Assembly: GCA_002336895.1 (NCBI GenBank)
Contig: DDFC01000010.1
Location: 292,242-356,241, forward strand
Source of the DNA: Verrucomicrobiaceae bacterium UBA1938
GTDB lineage: Bacteria; Verrucomicrobiota; Verrucomicrobiia; Verrucomicrobiales; Verrucomicrobiaceae
Direction: 5' to 3'
Length of the DNA: 64,000 nucleotides
Below, piece by piece: positions 60,241 through 64,000 of the stretch. A program made the position numbers and the translations under genes. Within the stretch, counting starts at the first letter, position 1. Every line of letters begins with the position of its first letter. The notes under the pieces were generated by a model. It worked only from the letters and a program-made list of their open reading frames with translations, was not told the origin of the DNA and ran no database searches.

Positions 60241-62850
60241 ATGAGCCGCGCCGCTGCAGCCCGCCCCCCTCGCGCCCGATCCACGGACGAGAAAGAGAGC
60301 CCATGGAATGATCTCTTCGGGATCGGCTTTCTCATGGTGGCCTGCCTGCTGCTGCTGGCGCTGATCTCGTATGATCCCCGGGACATGCCCTCGTGGTCCT
60401 TTCTGGCGCTCTCTGAGTCCTCCGGGGAGGTGACGCATAATTTTGTGGGCCGTGTGGGCGCTTTGATGGCGGGCCATATGCTGTGGCTCATGGGCTACGC
60501 GGCCTACCTGCTGCCTTTCAGCATGACGTGGTTTGGCGTGTGCAAGCTGCACTCCAAGATCAGGGTGACGCGTGCGGCCTGGCTGGGCGTGGCCATCATG
60601 ATCATCAGCGGCGCGGCGCTGCTGGAGGTGCAGAACCTGCTCACGGAGCGGGATCACTTCACACCGCTGGGCGGTTCCGGCGGGCTGGGCTTTGTCATCG
60701 GCGGCACGCTGCTGAAGCACCTGCTGGGAAAGGCTGGCGCTACGCTGCTCCTCGGCACGGCCTACATGGGCGGGCTCTTTCTCGTTACGGGTCAGCATCC
60801 GCTATCGGTCATTCAAAACATCCGTGCGGAGATCACCCGCTGGAAGACCGAGCGCGAGGCGCAGCGCCTGATCGCCGAAAAGCTGGCGGAAGAAGCGGCC
60901 AGCACCGTGCCCGGCACGCTGACGCCAGTGCCGGAAGGATTGCGAAAGAAGAAGAAGGACAAGAGCGGCGAGATCCGTGGCGACACACCAGTCGCCACCG
61001 GCCCTGCGACAAACATGGAGCTGCCGCTGCAGTTTGAGCCGCCGCCGCCCAAGATCATCGACTCCTCCGTGTCCCGCGCGCACGATGACCGCAGCGACAA
61101 GCCCAAGCTGGCCGAGGTGTGGGAAAAGAAGCGCGCGCAGAAGATCGAGCAGGCACCGCACGGATCGCTGGGAAATCTCACCAAGCTTTTCAAGGACTAC
61201 AAGCTGCCCTCCATGGAGCTGCTGAAATGGCCTGAGGACACAGGCCGTGCCCCCACCAACACGAGCGAGCTGCTGGGCATCCAGGCCACCATCGTCAAAG
61301 CACTGGCCAGTTTCGGCATCACGGTGGAGCCGGGGGACATCACGCGCGGCCCTGCCATCACGCGCTACGAGGTGCGTCCTGTGGATGGTCTGCGCGTCAG
61401 CCGCATCGCCAATCTGGACGCCGACATCGCCCGCGCCACCCGTGCGGAGCGCATCAACATTCTGGCCCCGATTCCAGGAAAGGACACCGTGGGCATCGAG
61501 CTGGCCAACTCGGAGAAGACCATCGTGCCGCTGCGCGAGCTGCTGGAGGACGATGTCTTCGTCAATGGCAAGGCCAAGCTGCCGGTGGCGCTGGGCAAGG
61601 ATGTGTATGGCAAGACGATCATCGGCGACCTGGCCGTGATGCCGCACCTGCTGGTGGCGGGTGCCACAGGCAGCGGAAAGAGCGTGTGCATCAACAGCAT
61701 CGTCACCAGCCTGATCTGCCGCTTTGCGCCGGATGAGCTGCGCTTCATCATGATCGACCCCAAGGTCGTGGAAATGCAGAGCTACGAGGAGCTGCCGCAC
61801 CTGGCGCTGCCGGTGGTCACCGACCCCAAGAAAGCACTGCTGGCCCTGCGCTGGGTGGTGAAGGAGATGGAAAACCGCTACCAGATCTTTGCGCAGGAGG
61901 GCTGCCGCAATTTCGAGACCTTCAACAACCGCAACCGCAAGCGCAAGGCTGAGGCGGACGCCGCCCGTGCTGCACGCAATGCCGCCGCACCCGCCGCCAC
62001 CAAGGCCGGTGTGGACGATGCGAGTGTGTCCGCCGCCTTTGCCAAGGAGGCCGCCGAGGAAGCCGCTGCACCCAAGACCGCCGAGGTGGGCACCGTGGAC
62101 GGAGACACCGATCTGCGGGATGCCAGCGGCACCTGGCTGGGAGACTCCCAGGCCCCCGCTCCGCGCAAGCAGGAGATCGTGATCCCCGATACGATGCCCT
62201 ACATCGTGGTGATCGTGGACGAGCTGGCCGACCTGATGCAGACCGCTCCGGCTGACATCGAAGTGGCCATCGCCCGCATCACCCAGATGGCGCGTGCGGC
62301 CGGCATTCACCTCATCGTGGCCACGCAGACACCGCGTGCGGACGTGATCACCGGCGTGATCAAGGCCAACATCCCCACGCGCATCGCCTTCCAGGTGTCC
62401 TCAGCACTCGACAGCCGCGTGATCTTGGACCGCAAAGGGGCCGAGAACCTCGTGGGCAAGGGGGACATGCTCTACGTGCCGCCCGGTGGTGCCCAGCCTG
62501 TTCGCAGCCAGGGCGCGCTCGTCACCGATGACGAAATCCACGCGCTGGTGGAGCACTGCGTCGCGCAGGGGAAGCCGGTCTTCGATGTCAAAGTCGATGA
62601 CGAAAACGGCGAGTTTGGCGATGACGATGACATGGGTGAAGATGGCGTGAGCTCCGAGGAGCAGGAGTGCCTGGAGAAGTGCCTCGAAGTCATCCGCCAG
62701 GAGAAGAAAGCCAGCACCAGCCTGCTGCAGCGCCGCCTCCGCCTCGGCTACGGCAAAGCCGCCCGCATGATCGACATCCTCGAAGACCGCGGCATCATTG
62801 GACCTGGAGAAGGAGCCAAGCCGCGCGAGATTCTGGTGCAGATGGATTGA
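60241..62850 (+). CDS. ftsK: DNA translocase FtsK/SpoIIIE
   Basis: Moves chromosomal DNA through the closing division septum. The 869-residue product has an N-terminal membrane domain with about four segments (WNDLFGIGFLMVACLLLLAL; VIGGTLLKHLLGK), a charged linker to about 320, the RecA-like motor with Walker A GATGSGKSVC near residue 475 and Walker B YIVVIVDELADLM, an unusual Ala/Lys-rich insertion in between at about 559-643, and a C-terminal gamma domain (LQRRLRLGYGKAARMIDILEDRGI) that would read KOPS-like sites. The ATG at 60241 gives MSRAAAARPPRARS; an upstream TTG at 60193 is less likely. It is divergent from the cytochrome gene. Confidence 0.96.
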   Translation: MSRAAAARPPRARSTDEKESPWNDLFGIGFLMVACLLLLALISYDPRDMPSWSFLALSESSGEVTHNFVGRVGALMAGHMLWLMGYAAYLLPFSMTWFGVCKLHSKIRVTRAAWLGVAIMIISGAALLEVQNLLTERDHFTPLGGSGGLGFVIGGTLLKHLLGKAGATLLLGTAYMGGLFLVTGQHPLSVIQNIRAEITRWKTEREAQRLIAEKLAEEAASTVPGTLTPVPEGLRKKKKDKSGEIRGDTPVATGPATNMELPLQFEPPPPKIIDSSVSRAHDDRSDKPKLAEVWEKKRAQKIEQAPHGSLGNLTKLFKDYKLPSMELLKWPEDTGRAPTNTSELLGIQATIVKALASFGITVEPGDITRGPAITRYEVRPVDGLRVSRIANLDADIARATRAERINILAPIPGKDTVGIELANSEKTIVPLRELLEDDVFVNGKAKLPVALGKDVYGKTIIGDLAVMPHLLVAGATGSGKSVCINSIVTSLICRFAPDELRFIMIDPKVVEMQSYEELPHLALPVVTDPKKALLALRWVVKEMENRYQIFAQEGCRNFETFNNRNRKRKAEADAARAARNAAAPAATKAGVDDASVSAAFAKEAAEEAAAPKTAEVGTVDGDTDLRDASGTWLGDSQAPAPRKQEIVIPDTMPYIVVIVDELADLMQTAPADIEVAIARITQMARAAGIHLIVATQTPRADVITGVIKANIPTRIAFQVSSALDSRVILDRKGAENLVGKGDMLYVPPGGAQPVRSQGALVTDDEIHALVEHCVAQGKPVFDVKVDDENGEFGDDDDMGEDGVSSEEQECLEKCLEVIRQEKKASTSLLQRRLRLGYGKAARMIDILEDRGIIGPGEGAKPREILVQMD

Positions 62851-62859
62851 CCCCGCAGC

Positions 62860-62876
62860 GCAAGCCCCCGGCTTGC
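62860..62876 (+). terminator. Hairpin after ftsK
   Basis: GCAAGCC (62860-62866) and GGCTTGC (62870-62876) form a 7-bp stem with loop CCC, nine bases after the stop. The bases beyond (GGCGCGTTCGTTCC) are not a strong T-run, so termination may be weak. Confidence 0.55.
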
Positions 62877-62936
62877 GGCGCGTTCGTTCCTGCAGCAAGA
62901 TTTTGCCATTGGATCAACCGGCAATCGCACTTGTGC

Positions 62937-63434
62937 ATGAGCTACCCTTCATCAACCAGCGAGAAATTTCTTGCGACACTGACCGGGTGGTTTCAGAGCC
63001 AGCGCGAGCTTCTGCTGCTCATCCGTTATTCCCACTCCGCCGGTTCGAAAAGTTTCGAGTTATTTTCCTCGTTCGAGACGTTGAGGGAGAGGCTGCTTCG
63101 TTTGCCACCGCGCACGAGTGTCATTGCTTTCAGGCAGCCGCAGCTGCCCATCCGTGGTTTCGTGGACGAGGATTTCATCGCTCGCTGCCTGAGCAGCATT
63201 CCAGACGGTTCAGAGTTTCTGGTGGTCGATCTGAATCTGAGTGTCTATGGGCGGGCTTCCTGGTATCACCACACTGAGGGGGAAAGGCACGAAGAGTTGC
63301 GGGCAGAGCTGGAGGATTTGAGAGGGCGTACCGTCGCCGCAGGCCTTTATCCACCCTGGATTGAAGACACGGATGATGTGATTTCGGCCGTCGTGCCGGA
63401 TGAAAACGGTGTGGTTACGACAGGGATTTACTGA
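62937..63434 (+). CDS. Protein of unknown function, 165 residues
   Basis: Not recognised. A 165-residue soluble protein starting MSYPSSTSEKFLATLTGWFQ, with a central SHSAGSKSFELFSSFETLRERLL, RTSVIAFRQPQLPIRGFVDEDFIARCL and an acidic C-terminal half (WYHHTEGERHEELRAELEDL). No signal peptide or membrane segment is present. The layout suggests one compact alpha/beta domain. It follows ftsK by 86 bases, same strand, but the hairpin after ftsK suggests its own transcript. A longer in-frame reading back into ftsK is not supported. Confidence 0.6.
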   Translation: MSYPSSTSEKFLATLTGWFQSQRELLLLIRYSHSAGSKSFELFSSFETLRERLLRLPPRTSVIAFRQPQLPIRGFVDEDFIARCLSSIPDGSEFLVVDLNLSVYGRASWYHHTEGERHEELRAELEDLRGRTVAAGLYPPWIEDTDDVISAVVPDENGVVTTGIY

Positions 63435-63782
63435 TCCGCCCCTGTGGCAGGTGTGATTTGAATAGCCCGGAGCAGGTCAAGCCATTGAAGCGTGGAGAGC
63501 GCTTTGCGTTCTGGAACCGGAGCGAAGCGGAACCGGAACGAAGTGGAGATAGACGAAGTCAAATAGACAGCCGCAGGCTGCCCGAAGGGCGAGCAAAGCG
63601 AGTCAATGCTCCAGTCCTCTGGAGCTTTGCGCAGGCCATTGGACGTTCGAAAGCGCCGGAGGACCGGCGCACTCCAGGACGCATAGCGCCGCTGGGGACG
63701 AGGCTTTCAAAGAGCGCCAATCTTTTCACCCACCACACGAACCCCTCTTGCGCAAACGGGGCCGCTGGCGAGAGTCGGCGGC
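63435..63782. repeat. Hairpin-dense non-coding region before moxR
   Basis: No gene in 348 bases. A 16-base tandem repeat GGAACCGGAGCGAAGC / GGAACCGGAACGAAGT lies at 63513-63544. Several perfect small hairpins follow: CAGCC-GCA-GGCTG and GCCC-GAA-GGGC around 63570-63590, GCTCCA-GTCCTC-TGGAGC at 63608-63625, and GCGCCGG-AGGA-CCGGCGC at 63653-63670. It resembles a dispersed structured repeat. Confidence 0.6.
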
Positions 63783-64000
63783 ATGTCAGACGCCCCTGCC
63801 GACTTCCGCGCCCTCTTCAACCAGCTCAAGACCGAGATGCAGAAAGCCATCGTCGGGTATGACGAACTGCTCACGGATGTGCTGGTGGCCATCTTCTCCG
63901 GCGGGCATGTGCTGCTGGAAGGCGTGCCCGGCCTGGGAAAGACCTACCTCGTGCGCACGCTCTCGCAGGTGGTCGGCCTGGAGCCCGGCCGTGTGCAGTG
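63783..64000 (+). CDS. MoxR-type AAA+ ATPase, 3'-truncated by window end
   Basis: The reading frame from ATG 63783 (MSDAPADFRALFNQLKTEMQ) stays open to the window end, giving the first 72 residues. It shows AIVGYDELLTDVLVAIFSGG followed by LLEGVPGLGKTYLVRTLSQ: the Walker A GVPGLGKT is at about residues 47-54. This is the conserved N-terminus of MoxR AAA+ ATPases, chaperones that usually act with a VWA-domain protein and a DUF58 protein encoded downstream, outside the window. Subfamily and partners cannot be seen. Confidence 0.92.
   Translation, partial: MSDAPADFRALFNQLKTEMQKAIVGYDELLTDVLVAIFSGGHVLLEGVPGLGKTYLVRTLSQVVGLEPGRVQ

Overview
The window looks like the chromosome of a heterotrophic Verrucomicrobiota bacterium, probably near Prosthecobacter/Verrucomicrobium. 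This is an inference from gene content: a secreted sulfatase, a Tat-exported Gfo/Idh/MocA oxidoreductase, a ThuA-like protein, a planctomycete-type single-heme cytochrome, a PPC-domain protein, a DUF3604 protein, a PEP-CTERM protein, and a giant secreted protein ending in a C-terminal module I associate with Verrucomicrobia. Most genes are GC-rich, with a few AT-rich islands.

Layout. (1) 1-12,757: conserved translation/transcription cluster, tuf (5' cut by the window edge), tRNA-Trp(CCA), secE, nusG, rplK, rplA, rplJ, rplL, rpoB, rpoC, closed by a strong intrinsic terminator. (2) 12,865-13,489: a VapBC-like toxin-antitoxin pair whose PIN toxin carries a +1 frameshift. (3) 13,542-19,367: a NAGPA-like lipoprotein, rdgB, two adjacent CNNM/CorC-type CBS membrane proteins, a ThuA-like secreted protein and ribF. 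(4) 19,466-22,776: a 64-residue orphan, an NlpC/P60-like secreted protein behind a near-consensus promoter, a secreted unknown and a PEP-CTERM protein. (5) 23,130-32,475: lspA, a Zn alcohol dehydrogenase with a Cys/His-rich insertion, a small GGQ release-factor-like protein, thyA, an esterase, a Tat oxidoreductase, a yggS/S4-domain pair and a TPR-like protein, with several dispersed palindromic repeats between them. (6) 32,774-39,502: sulfatase, an orphan, an outer-membrane efflux factor, an ICMT-like methyltransferase and a DUF3604 protein. (7) 39,920-48,668: a 2,539-residue modular secreted protein followed by an outer-membrane beta-barrel protein. (8) 48,732-55,324: FAD oxidoreductase, a repeat-rich stretch around an AT-rich orphan, and a PPC-domain protein. 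(9) 55,506-57,454: a small accessory island with a TIR-domain protein facing away from a UPF0175/DUF3368-PIN toxin-antitoxin pair across a long hairpin. (10) 57,463-64,000: mutM, rlmM-like methyltransferase, cytochrome, ftsK, an orphan, a hairpin-dense non-coding stretch, and the start of a MoxR-type ATPase cut by the window end.

The best candidates for something new are the TIR protein with its unrecognised C-terminal module and odd divergent hairpin, the giant tandem-repeat surface protein with its beta-barrel neighbour, the Cys/His insertion in the alcohol dehydrogenase, and the families of short dispersed palindromes. No CRISPR array, IS transposase, phage gene or rRNA operon was seen.
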